Assembly (NCBI GenBank): GCA_023436945.1
Contig: JAEZHG010000005.1
Coordinates: 1-18,289, forward strand
Reading direction: 5' to 3'
DNA from: Pseudomonadota bacterium
Lineage (GTDB): Bacteria; Pseudomonadota; Alphaproteobacteria; Caulobacterales; Caulobacteraceae
Length of the DNA: 18,289 bases
Part shown: piece by piece, positions 1 to 6,145 of the stretch
Layout of the letters: each line of letters starts with the position of its first letter
Numbering within the stretch: the first letter of the stretch is position 1
Translations under genes and position numbers: made by a program
The notes under the pieces: generated by a model
What the model saw: the letters and a program-made list of their open reading frames with translations, nothing else
Databases searched by the model: none
Told to the model about the DNA's origin: nothing

Positions 1-1644
1 GGCCAGACCTTCAGTCTGGACCGCGCCGCGACGGTTGAAGCGGTAGTGAACGGCCGCGTTGTGCGCACCCTGAGGCTTGAGCCAGGCACCTACGATGTCA
101 GCGACTTTCCCTTCGTGCAGGGCTCCAACGACATTGACCTGATCATCACGGACGACGTGGGTCGCCGCGAGGTCATGTCCTTCTCGCTGTTCATCGACCG
201 CACCCAACTGGCCACCGGCCTGTCGGAATACGGCTTCTATGGCGGTGTGGTGGCGGACCGGAAGGGAGACACCACAGACTACAGTGACGACTTCAGCTTC
301 TCGGGCTTCTATCGCCGGGGTATGAGCGACAGCCTGACACTGGGCGGCAACATCATGTACTCGGATGCGGCCTCGGTGGTCGGGGGCGAGATGGTCTGGG
401 GTACGTCCTTCGGTACCATCGGCGCGGATGTGGCGGTTAGCGATCTGCGCGATGCCGGAAGCGGATGGGCGCTGAACGTCACCTATGAGCGTCTGATCCA
501 GACGGAAACGGGCGGTACCTCGATTATGGCCGCCGTCGAAACGCGCAGCCGTGCCTTCGGTACGTCCAGTCTGATGACGGTCGATAATCCCTATGTGCTG
601 AATGCCACCTTCGGCATGAACAAGTCCTTCGGGGACCAGTCCTTTGCCGGAGTCCAGGCCCGCTATGCCTTGGGGCGTGGTAACCGCGAGGACGAAGGCT
701 CGCTGCGCTTTACCTATGGCCGCCGTCTGGGCGCTATGATGAACCTGATTGCCGATGTCGATTATACGACCGGCAGTTTCAGCGAGGGCATTGGCGGGCG
801 TCTGGCGCTGGTCCGCCGCTTTGGCCAGAACGGCTCGGCGCGTGCAGAATATGACACCCGAAATGAGCAGGCCCGCCTGGGCTATCAGACCTCTGGCGGT
901 CAGGGCATCGGCGCATGGAGTGCGTCGGCCAATCTGGATGTCGGGGCCGATCTTTACGGGCTGAACGGTACGGCGGCCTATCTGGCCAACCGCGCCGATC
1001 TGGGCTTTGCCCACACCACGGCCTATGCCGCCGATGCCAATGAGATCACCAGCCAGCGCACCTCTGTGCGTCTGGGCTCGTCCATTGCCTATGCGGGCGG
1101 AAAGTTCGCCATTGGCCGTCCGATCAGCGACGGCTTCATGATCGTAACCCCCTATAGCGGCGCTGACGGGGTGCAGGTCGAGGTCGAGCCGATGGAGAGC
1201 AGCCGCTATGCGCAATCGGGCCTGTTGGGTCCGGCGCTGTTCGGCCAGATCAGTTCCTATTCGCCGCGCACCATCACCTATGACGCCCGAGAGGCGCCTC
1301 CCGGATTTGATGTGGGGCAGGGGGCGACGCGTGTTCTGGCCCCGTATCGTGCCGGATATCTGGTCACTGTGGGCTCCAGCTATGGGCTGACGGTGATCGG
1401 TTCGCTGCTGGATTATAGCGGTGAGCCGGTGGTGCTTTTGTCAGGCGAGGCGATCGAGATCGGCGGCGAAGAGCGCCGCGTGACCGTCTTTACCAACCGT
1501 CAGGGCGTGTTCGGGGCCAGTGGCCTGAAGGCGGGCCGCTGGCGGATCGAAATGATCGGCGATCCCGGCCCTGTCTATGAGGTGACGATCCCCGATAGCG
1601 ATGACGGTATCGCCCGCGTCGGCACCTTGCGACCTATCCCCTAA
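1..1644 (+). CDS. Outer-membrane usher, archaic (Csu/sigma) chaperone-usher pathway, 5'-truncated by window
   Basis: This is the C-terminal 547 residues of a fimbrial usher, the outer-membrane beta-barrel that assembles and secretes pilin subunits delivered by a periplasmic chaperone. The frame is open from base 1, so the N-terminal domain and the first part of the barrel lie outside the window; the internal GTG/ATG codons near base 46 are not real starts. Alternating amphipathic strands rich in Gly, Tyr and Phe (for example SGFYRRG, ARYALGRG) fit the barrel. The last ~100 residues (from about PYRAGYLVTV onward, with the TNRQGVFGASGL segment) resemble the C-terminal periplasmic domains of PapC/FimD/CsuD ushers. 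A subunit gene follows 22 bp downstream. Chaperone and major pilin genes are expected just upstream. The usher call is secure; the archaic subtype is inferred from the neighbouring subunits. Confidence 0.85.
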   Translation, partial: GQTFSLDRAATVEAVVNGRVVRTLRLEPGTYDVSDFPFVQGSNDIDLIITDDVGRREVMSFSLFIDRTQLATGLSEYGFYGGVVADRKGDTTDYSDDFSFSGFYRRGMSDSLTLGGNIMYSDAASVVGGEMVWGTSFGTIGADVAVSDLRDAGSGWALNVTYERLIQTETGGTSIMAAVETRSRAFGTSSLMTVDNPYVLNATFGMNKSFGDQSFAGVQARYALGRGNREDEGSLRFTYGRRLGAMMNLIADVDYTTGSFSEGIGGRLALVRRFGQNGSARAEYDTRNEQARLGYQTSGGQGIGAWSASANLDVGADLYGLNGTAAYLANRADLGFAHTTAYAADANEITSQRTSVRLGSSIAYAGGKFAIGRPISDGFMIVTPYSGADGVQVEVEPMESSRYAQSGLLGPALFGQISSYSPRTITYDAREAPPGFDVGQGATRVLAPYRAGYLVTVGSSYGLTVIGSLLDYSGEPVVLLSGEAIEIGGEERRVTVFTNRQGVFGASGLKAGRWRIEMIGDPGPVYEVTIPDSDDGIARVGTLRPIP

Positions 1645-1655
1645 AGGCCGTGATC

Positions 1656-1660
1656 GAGGA
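1656..1660 (+). promoter_or_regulatory. Ribosome binding site (GAGGA) deciding the start at 1667
   Basis: GAGGA lies six bases before the ATG at 1667. The same frame is open back to an ATG at 1601 inside the usher gene, but that start has no comparable site and would put 22 non-secretory residues before the signal peptide. The start at 1667 is therefore preferred. Confidence 0.7.
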
Positions 1661-1666
1661 CCTATT

Positions 1667-2614
1667 ATGTTGAACCCGACAAAGCCTAATCTGCCCGCAA
1701 AGTCCCTTGGCGCGTTTGCTGTCGGCGTGATGGCCATGGCCGCCCCGATGGTGGCATCGGCCCAGTGCGCCACGGTCGATCCGGTTGTGGTGCCGCAGAT
1801 TCTGATCGACCCGCTGGATGCCAGTGGCCCTGCCGAACTGGTGCAGCCGTTGATGCTGACATTCCGGCGCACGGGAACGGATACGGCGGTCGGCCCGCTG
1901 GCAATCCGCTATCAGATCGTGGACGAGGATTCGAACGTGCAGTCGCGCGTGGGTGAAAGCCGTGGGCCGAGCGTCGAGTGGCAGGCTCCGGGGTCTTCGC
2001 GCGATGTGGGCGCGTTCCGCAGCGAGGCCTATTCGCTACTGCGCTCCGGCCTCGTTGTGCTGGGCGATAACGACCATGCGGCGCAGTCTGCGGTCAATCT
2101 GCGCGTTACCAACCTGAGGGCTGATCTGGCGGCAGGCGTTTATCGCGAACAGTTCACCGTGCGCTATTGGTGCGGTGATGACCCTTCGGTGACGCCCTAT
2201 GAGGCGCAGGGTCTGGTCGGGGTAACGGTGGCGGTGCCAAACGTGCTGAGCGCCAATATTGCGGGCGTGTCCCAGCGCGGAAAGATCGACTTTTACGACT
2301 TTGCCATGCTGCGCCGACAGCTTCAGGTTTCGGTACGCAGCACGGGTCCGTTCAATGTCACGGCCCGCAGTCTGAACGGCGGCGAGTTGCTGCGCGAGAA
2401 TGGTAACCTGCGCGATGCGGCGGATACGATCAGCTATGAGGCCCGCTTTGACGGCGAGCTGCTGTCGCTGGAGGGCACAAGCCAGCAGCGACAGGCGCGG
2501 GCGGGTCTGTCAGGCCGCCAAATCCCGCTGGAGGTCGAGGTGGGTAGCGTAGAGTCCAAGCGGGCAGGGCGCTATCGCGATACCCTGCTGCTGACGCTCT
2601 CTCCGGCCAACTGA
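1667..2614 (+). CDS. Two-domain tip-adhesin-like pilus subunit (CsuE-like, spore coat U family)
   Basis: This 315-residue exported protein has a signal peptide (hydrophobic run about 13-30, cleavage likely after ASA at 30-32). Two beta-rich halves follow, about 33-190 and 195-315. The first half contains Cys34 and Cys169, which could form a disulfide. The C-terminus reads GRYRDTLLLTLSPAN, matching the G-x-Y-x-D-x-hydrophobic last strand typical of spore coat U (SCPU) pilin domains. In Csu-type loci the gene right after the usher encodes the two-domain tip subunit CsuE, and this gene has that position and architecture. It most likely sits at the tip of a thin pilus and mediates attachment. Overall similarity to known CsuE could not be scored here, so the name is an inference from domain count, ending motif and gene order. 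It is co-transcribed with the usher (22 bp gap). Confidence 0.65.
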   Translation: MLNPTKPNLPAKSLGAFAVGVMAMAAPMVASAQCATVDPVVVPQILIDPLDASGPAELVQPLMLTFRRTGTDTAVGPLAIRYQIVDEDSNVQSRVGESRGPSVEWQAPGSSRDVGAFRSEAYSLLRSGLVVLGDNDHAAQSAVNLRVTNLRADLAAGVYREQFTVRYWCGDDPSVTPYEAQGLVGVTVAVPNVLSANIAGVSQRGKIDFYDFAMLRRQLQVSVRSTGPFNVTARSLNGGELLRENGNLRDAADTISYEARFDGELLSLEGTSQQRQARAGLSGRQIPLEVEVGSVESKRAGRYRDTLLLTLSPAN

Positions 2615-3040
2615 TCAGGCGCGCGGCACGATCCGGACGCTGACCCAGTTCAGACGCTTGGTCTGCTGCCCATAGTCGAGCGCCAGGGTGTCCGTGCGGA
2701 TATCCGGACGGTTCGATTGCGTCATCATGGTCTCGCCCGAAAGCGACAGCGGAATGCGCTGGCCGCCCTTGATCAGGGTCACGCCTTCCATATCGGCCGA
2801 GTGCTTCAGATAGACATTATAGCCGCTGGCCGCGTTGCAGAACTCGTCCGAGGTGCCGAGCTTCAGCACGCCATCGTTTTCGGCCTCAATGGCCGGCGTC
2901 ATCTGCACGCGGCAAATCACAGGCACCACAGCCGTAATACGGATGGTGGAGCTGGCACCGCCGGATTTGGAGGTGTCCGCATGGGCCGCCGAAGTCATCA
3001 GCGCGGTAAGGATGAGGCCAAGGCCAATCTTGCATTTCAT
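2615..3040 (-). CDS. Small secreted pilin-like protein
   Basis: This 141-residue protein has a clear signal peptide (MKCKIGLGLI then a hydrophobic core, cleavage likely after AHA at 20-22). The mature part has two cysteines (Cys43, Cys68) spaced as in SCPU/fimbrial beta-sandwich domains, then many short beta-prone segments ending NWVSVRIVPRA. It lacks the usual G-x-Y-x-D terminal strand, so it may be a minor subunit or accessory secreted protein rather than a structural pilin. Its stop codon (2615-2617) directly abuts the stop of the convergent adhesin-like gene. The start at 3040 is the only one that gives a full signal peptide; its Shine-Dalgarno-like GAGA (3050-3053) is weak and lies in a predicted stem. 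The role in the pilus locus is inferred from position and fold resemblance. Confidence 0.6.
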   Translation of the reverse strand: MKCKIGLGLILTALMTSAAHADTSKSGGASSTIRITAVVPVICRVQMTPAIEAENDGVLKLGTSDEFCNAASGYNVYLKHSADMEGVTLIKGGQRIPLSLSGETMMTQSNRPDIRTDTLALDYGQQTKRLNWVSVRIVPRA

Positions 3041-3049
3041 GACTATTTG

Positions 3050-3090
3050 TCTCGACGCGGTGGTCTGTATCTTCGAGATACACGTCGAGA
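3050..3090 (-). promoter_or_regulatory. Nested inverted repeat in leader of the pilin-like gene, overlapping its RBS
   Basis: Two perfect nested inverted repeats are visible. The outer 8-bp arms are TCTCGACG at 3050-3057 and CGTCGAGA at 3083-3090. The inner 7-bp arms are TGTATCT at 3066-3072 and AGATACA at 3076-3082, with a 3-nt loop. The two right arms are contiguous, and the left arms are separated by an 8-nt bulge (3058-3065). In the minus-strand transcript the GAGA at 3050-3053, nine bases before the ATG, falls in the outer stem. It could be a translational control hairpin or, at DNA level, an operator. Confidence 0.55.
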
Positions 3091-3092
3091 GT

Positions 3093-3112
3093 TAAATCAT
3101 GCCGATGATTTA
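3093..3112. repeat. Perfect 8-bp inverted repeat, 4-nt spacer
   Basis: TAAATCAT at 3093-3100 and ATGATTTA at 3105-3112 are exact reverse complements around GCCG. The site lies upstream of the pilin-like gene and is a candidate operator or leader hairpin. There is no adjoining T-tract, so it does not look like an intrinsic terminator. Confidence 0.5.
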
Positions 3113-3128
3113 GGCTTATTTGCAGATG

Positions 3129-3151
3129 AACACTCATGAATAACGAGTGTT
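3129..3151. repeat. Perfect 7-bp inverted repeat, 9-nt spacer
   Basis: AACACTC at 3129-3135 and GAGTGTT at 3145-3151 are exact reverse complements. This is the third dyad in the same AT-rich gap and a candidate protein-binding site upstream of the minus-strand pilin-like gene. Confidence 0.45.
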
Positions 3152-3178
3152 TAATAATCCTATATACCTTGGTTATTT

Positions 3179-3217
3179 AAATGCTGATGTTTGTGGTTAC
3201 TCAACCATTTAGCATTT
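3179..3217 (-). repeat. Nested hairpin just downstream of the M1 peptidase gene
   Basis: The outer arms are AAATGCT (3179-3185) and AGCATTT (3211-3217). The inner arms are TGGTT (3194-3198) and AACCA (3203-3207). It begins 12 bases after the stop of the minus-strand peptidase gene, so it may stabilise or end that mRNA. The stem is AT-rich and no U-run follows on the minus strand, so a terminator role is weakly supported. Confidence 0.35.
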
Positions 3218-3228
3218 TGTGAGCTACC

Positions 3229-4935
3229 CTATCGGCTGCTCTGGCGCTTCCACTCATCGATATAGGGGCGGGCGCGCAGGACCTTTGACTGCGGATCGAG
3301 CAGGATATGGGCGCTGGCGGGAGCCGAGAAGGCGGCCGTACCGTCCCGCATTTCGATCGTATAGGGGCGACCGTCGATCTCGATATCGACAGGCATGACG
3401 AAGGGCTGGTTGGCAGGCGTTTTCCACGACAGGCGCACTACATCGCCCTGACGCTCCATCACCAGCTCCGGCAGGGCGGCCTGATAGAGATAGGCGTCGA
3501 AGAACCAGCTCATGTCCTTGCCCATCAGGGCGCTGACGATGGTGATGTAGTGGGCGGTGGTGCGGTACTGGGGCGTGAACTGGCCCGGTTGCGGGTCGGG
3601 TGTGCCATAGACCAGTTCGCGCAAGGAGCGCTTGAAGGCCTCGTCGCCCATATAGAGGCGTAGGGTGTGGGCGATAAGTGCGCCCTTGTAATAGAGGTCC
3701 AGCGCAGGGCCCGTTTCCGCCTTATAGACCGTGGCCGCATCCTGCGGCTGGCCCGACACCAGCGGGAAGCGGTTGGTCAGGGTGCGGCGCATGGTTTCCA
3801 GCTCGGACTGCATGGCGCGTTCACCGTTCAGCCAGCGGGCATAGAGCGGCTGCATATAGGTGCCGAAACCCTCGTGCAGCCACATGTCGTCCCACGACAC
3901 ATTGGTCATCTGGTTGCCGAACCATTCATGGGCCAGTTCGTGCTGTAGCAGCCAGTCATAGCCCTTGCCGTCCAGCTTGTAGCCGTTGCCATACGCGTTG
4001 AGGGTCTGGTGCTCCATGCCAAGGTGCGGGGTCTCGACCACGCCGACCTTTTCATCGGCAAAGGGATAGGGACCAACCCACTCCTCGAAGAAGGCCAGCA
4101 TTTGCGGAAGTTGGTTGAAAAGTCCCTCGGCCTTGTCCTTGGGCACATTGTCCAGCGCCCAGAAGTTCAGCGGGATGCTGTTGCCGTATCGGCTTTGATA
4201 CTGGCCTGTCAGTTCCTGATAGGGGCCGACGTTCAGGGTGATGGCATAGGTGTTGGGATCGCGGGTGGACCAGTGCCACGTCGTCGAGCCATCGCCATGC
4301 TCTTGCACGCCGACCAGACGGCCATTGGCTGGCGCGGACAGGCCCTTGGGCACGGTGATGTGCATATCCACGCGTGCAGGCTCGCCCATGGGGTGATCGA
4401 TACAGGGCCAGATCAGGTCGCAGCCCTCGCCCTGGATGGCGGTGGCGACCCAAGGCTGGCCATTAGCCTCGCTCCAGACCCAGCCGCCGTCCCACGGGGG
4501 CGTTTGGGCCACATGGGGCGTGCCGCCATAGGCAATGTTCACCGCCACCGATTCTCCGGCCTCCAGAGGGCGCGGAAGGGGAATCGTCAGGCGGCCTTCG
4601 GGATTGGTCCAGTTGGTGATGTCCTGATCACCCACCTGAATACCGTCGATGGAAAAGCGGGTGTCGAGTTCCAGCACAATGGCCGACACAGGGGCGGTGG
4701 CCGTGAAATCCAGACGCGCATGAGCCTGAACGTATTGGCTCTCGGGCTTGATGTCGAAGGCCAGATTGGCCGCATCGAAGCGCACAGCCAGTTGTTCGGG
4801 GGTGCGCGGTGTGCCGCTGGACAGGGTAAAGGGCGTGGATGCGCCCGCCTCTTGCGCCAACGCAGGTGTGACCATCAGGGACGCAGCCGCAAGGGCGGTG
4901 CAGGCAGAGGTCAGCAGGTGGCGGCGCATTGGCAT
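3229..4935 (-). CDS. Exported M1 family zinc metallopeptidase (aminopeptidase-like)
   Basis: This 568-residue protein has an N-terminal signal peptide (hydrophobic stretch about 8-27, ending ALAQ). The M1 N-terminal beta-domain spans roughly 45-240, including the WPCIDHP segment near 176-182. The gluzincin catalytic domain carries HELAH at 332-336 (zinc ligands His332 and His336, catalytic Glu333) and the third ligand Glu355 in LHEGFGTYM. The substrate-binding GMEHQ at 306-310 corresponds to the family's GxMEN exopeptidase motif. A tyrosine in DLYYKGAL (415 or 416) matches the transition-state-stabilising Tyr. The C-terminal helical domain is short, as in the compact bacterial M1 enzymes. It probably trims N-terminal residues from peptides in the periplasm. 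The exact substrate is unknown. It sits downstream of the rpmB terminator and is likely a separate transcription unit. Confidence 0.92.
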   Translation of the reverse strand: MPMRRHLLTSACTALAAASLMVTPALAQEAGASTPFTLSSGTPRTPEQLAVRFDAANLAFDIKPESQYVQAHARLDFTATAPVSAIVLELDTRFSIDGIQVGDQDITNWTNPEGRLTIPLPRPLEAGESVAVNIAYGGTPHVAQTPPWDGGWVWSEANGQPWVATAIQGEGCDLIWPCIDHPMGEPARVDMHITVPKGLSAPANGRLVGVQEHGDGSTTWHWSTRDPNTYAITLNVGPYQELTGQYQSRYGNSIPLNFWALDNVPKDKAEGLFNQLPQMLAFFEEWVGPYPFADEKVGVVETPHLGMEHQTLNAYGNGYKLDGKGYDWLLQHELAHEWFGNQMTNVSWDDMWLHEGFGTYMQPLYARWLNGERAMQSELETMRRTLTNRFPLVSGQPQDAATVYKAETGPALDLYYKGALIAHTLRLYMGDEAFKRSLRELVYGTPDPQPGQFTPQYRTTAHYITIVSALMGKDMSWFFDAYLYQAALPELVMERQGDVVRLSWKTPANQPFVMPVDIEIDGRPYTIEMRDGTAAFSAPASAHILLDPQSKVLRARPYIDEWKRQSSR

Positions 4936-4991
4936 CGGCGAATATCCGTTAAGCAGTGTTCTTCAGAGCTTTACGGGCGATGCGACAAAAG

Positions 4992-5017
4992 AAAAAGGCC
5001 GCTGTTTCCAGCGGCCT
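4992..5017 (-). terminator. Rho-independent terminator of rpmB
   Basis: A 9-bp perfect stem (AGGCCGCTG 4996-5004 with CAGCGGCCT 5009-5017) has a 4-nt loop and is followed on the minus strand by a run of five U (4996-4992). It begins 31 bases after the rpmB stop codon and separates it from the M1 peptidase gene. Confidence 0.88.
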
Positions 5018-5047
5018 CTTCCAGAACTTCAAAATCAGCAGGGCTGA

Positions 5048-5344
5048 TTAGGCAGCGGCTTGTTCAGCCAGCTTGGCCTTGACCTGACGCTTGATGCGCA
5101 GGGCTGCAGTCGACAGCTTCTCATCGCGAGCTTTCACGATGAATGCATCCAGACCGCCCTTATAGTCGAGCGTGCGCAGGGCAGCGTTCGAGATACGCAG
5201 GGAGAAGGTTTGGCCCAGAGCGTCCGAGGTCACCTTGACCGTCTTCAGGGACGGCAGGAAACGACGCTTGGTCTTGATGTTCGAGTGGCTCACATTGTGG
5301 CCGACCATCGGGCCGATACCCGTGAGTTCGCAACGACGCGACAT
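5048..5344 (-). CDS. rpmB: 50S ribosomal protein L28
   Basis: This 98-residue basic protein begins MSRRCELTG and has the L28 signature regions GHNVSHSNIKTKRRF (15-29) and the LRISNAALRTLDYKGGLD segment (49-66). L28 is a component of the large ribosomal subunit. The frame is open 65 codons further upstream, but the start at 5344 is chosen because it gives the standard L28 N-terminus and has GAGG at 5353-5356, eight bases before the ATG. The length fits alphaproteobacterial L28. It is monocistronic: its own promoter is upstream (about 5435-5464) and a strong terminator is downstream. Confidence 0.97.
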   Translation of the reverse strand: MSRRCELTGIGPMVGHNVSHSNIKTKRRFLPSLKTVKVTSDALGQTFSLRISNAALRTLDYKGGLDAFIVKARDEKLSTAALRIKRQVKAKLAEQAAA

Positions 5345-5434
5345 CTTAAGATCCTCAAGGTCACATCCGCGCAAACATTGCGGACGCATGAAAACAGTTG
5401 GCGCAATAGGCTTGTGGCCCTTGCGAGAGGGGGC

Positions 5435-5464
5435 CGTATAGAGGATGGACTCAGTCCTCGTCAA
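5435..5464 (-). promoter_or_regulatory. Likely rpmB promoter with GANTC sites
   Basis: On the minus strand TTGACG (5464-5459) and TATACG (5440-5435) are separated by 18 bp, close to the housekeeping -35/-10 and to the Caulobacter TTGACGS...GCTANAWC pattern. A GACTC lies in the spacer (5448-5452), inside a perfect dyad GGACT-C-AGTCC (5447-5457). Further GANTC sites follow at 5468-5472 and 5485-5489. The transcript would have a leader of about 85 nt. Confidence 0.55.
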
Positions 5465-5557
5465 GCTGAGTCTGCAATGAAGAAGACTCTTCCTTGGTGG
5501 TAGAAACCTGACAAACAGGGATCGAATGCGTTCAGCCACCGTTTATATCGGCAACGC

Positions 5558-5563
5558 TATATA
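5558..5563 (+). promoter_or_regulatory. Candidate -10 element for the DUF3617 gene
   Basis: TATATA at 5558-5563, preceded by GC to give GCTATATA, resembles the Caulobacter extended -10. A start point about seven bases downstream would fall at the ATG at 5571, implying a leaderless mRNA. No good -35 was found at the expected distance, so the call is tentative. Confidence 0.35.
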
Positions 5564-5570
5564 GTCTGAC

Positions 5571-6065
5571 ATGATGAGCCGTTTGAAGATGTCCCCCATG
5601 AAAAAGCCCTCGGCCGCTATGGTCCGTATGTTGGCTCTGGCCGCGCCTCTGGTTGCGGGCGGTGCGCTTTTGGCTGCTCCGGCCTCGGCTCCGCAGGCTC
5701 AGTCCACCAGTCAGGTCCTGCCGGGCTATTGGGAATATACCACCAGCGTATTCGGCGTGCGTGACACCGAACAGAAATGCGTGCGCCCCAGCGAGATCAA
5801 CCGATTCTTCGGCGGTCTCTCGACCCGCAAATGGCAGTGCACCTATCCGGTCAGCGAGGCCGCCAACGGTCGTGCGCGCTTTGAAGGCACCTGTCAGGAC
5901 CGCAAGGGCCGCCGCGTGAACGTGCGCCTGAACGGCACCTATCAGGAGCAGTCGTTCCGCTTTAACGGCGGCGCACAGCTCTCGCGCGGCACGCCTTACA
6001 TTCCGGCCACCATCACGGCCCGCCGCATCTCGGCCCAGTGCCCCGCCAATGCGGAATATTTCTGA
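5571..6065 (+). CDS. Small exported DUF3617-like protein
   Basis: This 164-residue protein has an N-terminal signal sequence (hydrophobic run about 17-38, cleavage likely after ASA near 38-40). The segment PGYWEYTTSVFG (51-62) followed by Cys70-VRPSEI resembles the pGxWe...C-x-x-P opening of DUF3617 domains. Four cysteines (70, 90, 108, 157) suggest two disulfides in the periplasm. The function of the family is not established. The start is uncertain among ATGs at 5571, 5574, 5589 and 5598: none has a strong Shine-Dalgarno, and 5598 (MKKPS) gives the most typical signal peptide. The -10-like element ending at 5563 would favour leaderless initiation at 5571. It is divergent from rpmB and ends at a bidirectional terminator. 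Confidence 0.75.
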   Translation: MMSRLKMSPMKKPSAAMVRMLALAAPLVAGGALLAAPASAPQAQSTSQVLPGYWEYTTSVFGVRDTEQKCVRPSEINRFFGGLSTRKWQCTYPVSEAANGRARFEGTCQDRKGRRVNVRLNGTYQEQSFRFNGGAQLSRGTPYIPATITARRISAQCPANAEYF

Positions 6066-6094
6066 TCCCGCACAGGTAGGCCTCTAGAGACACA

Positions 6095-6126
6095 AAAGCC
6101 CGCCAGATCGCTCTGGCGGGCTTTTT
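6095..6126. terminator. Bidirectional rho-independent terminator
   Basis: A 13-bp perfect stem (AAAGCCCGCCAGA 6095-6107 with TCTGGCGGGCTTT 6112-6124) has a 4-nt loop. T's follow on the plus strand to 6126, and A's begin the left side, giving U's on the minus strand. It lies between the convergent DUF3617 and alcohol dehydrogenase genes and should stop transcription both ways. Confidence 0.9.
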
Positions 6127-6145
6127 AGTTGCCAATGGCAAGCGC

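Noticed and set aside
3041..3228. Invertible promoter or phase-variation switch bounded by inverted repeats
   Set aside because: The repeats are separate short dyads, each closed on itself, not one pair flanking a promoter, and no recombinase gene is nearby in the window.
4009..5082. Plus-strand open frame of 357 codons opposite the M1 peptidase gene
   Set aside because: No motif or ribosome binding site, and the peptidase on the other strand is certain.
5345..5539. N-terminal extension of L28 by 65 residues
   Set aside because: The extension runs across the promoter and leader. L28 orthologs start MSRRCELTG, and GAGG precedes that ATG.
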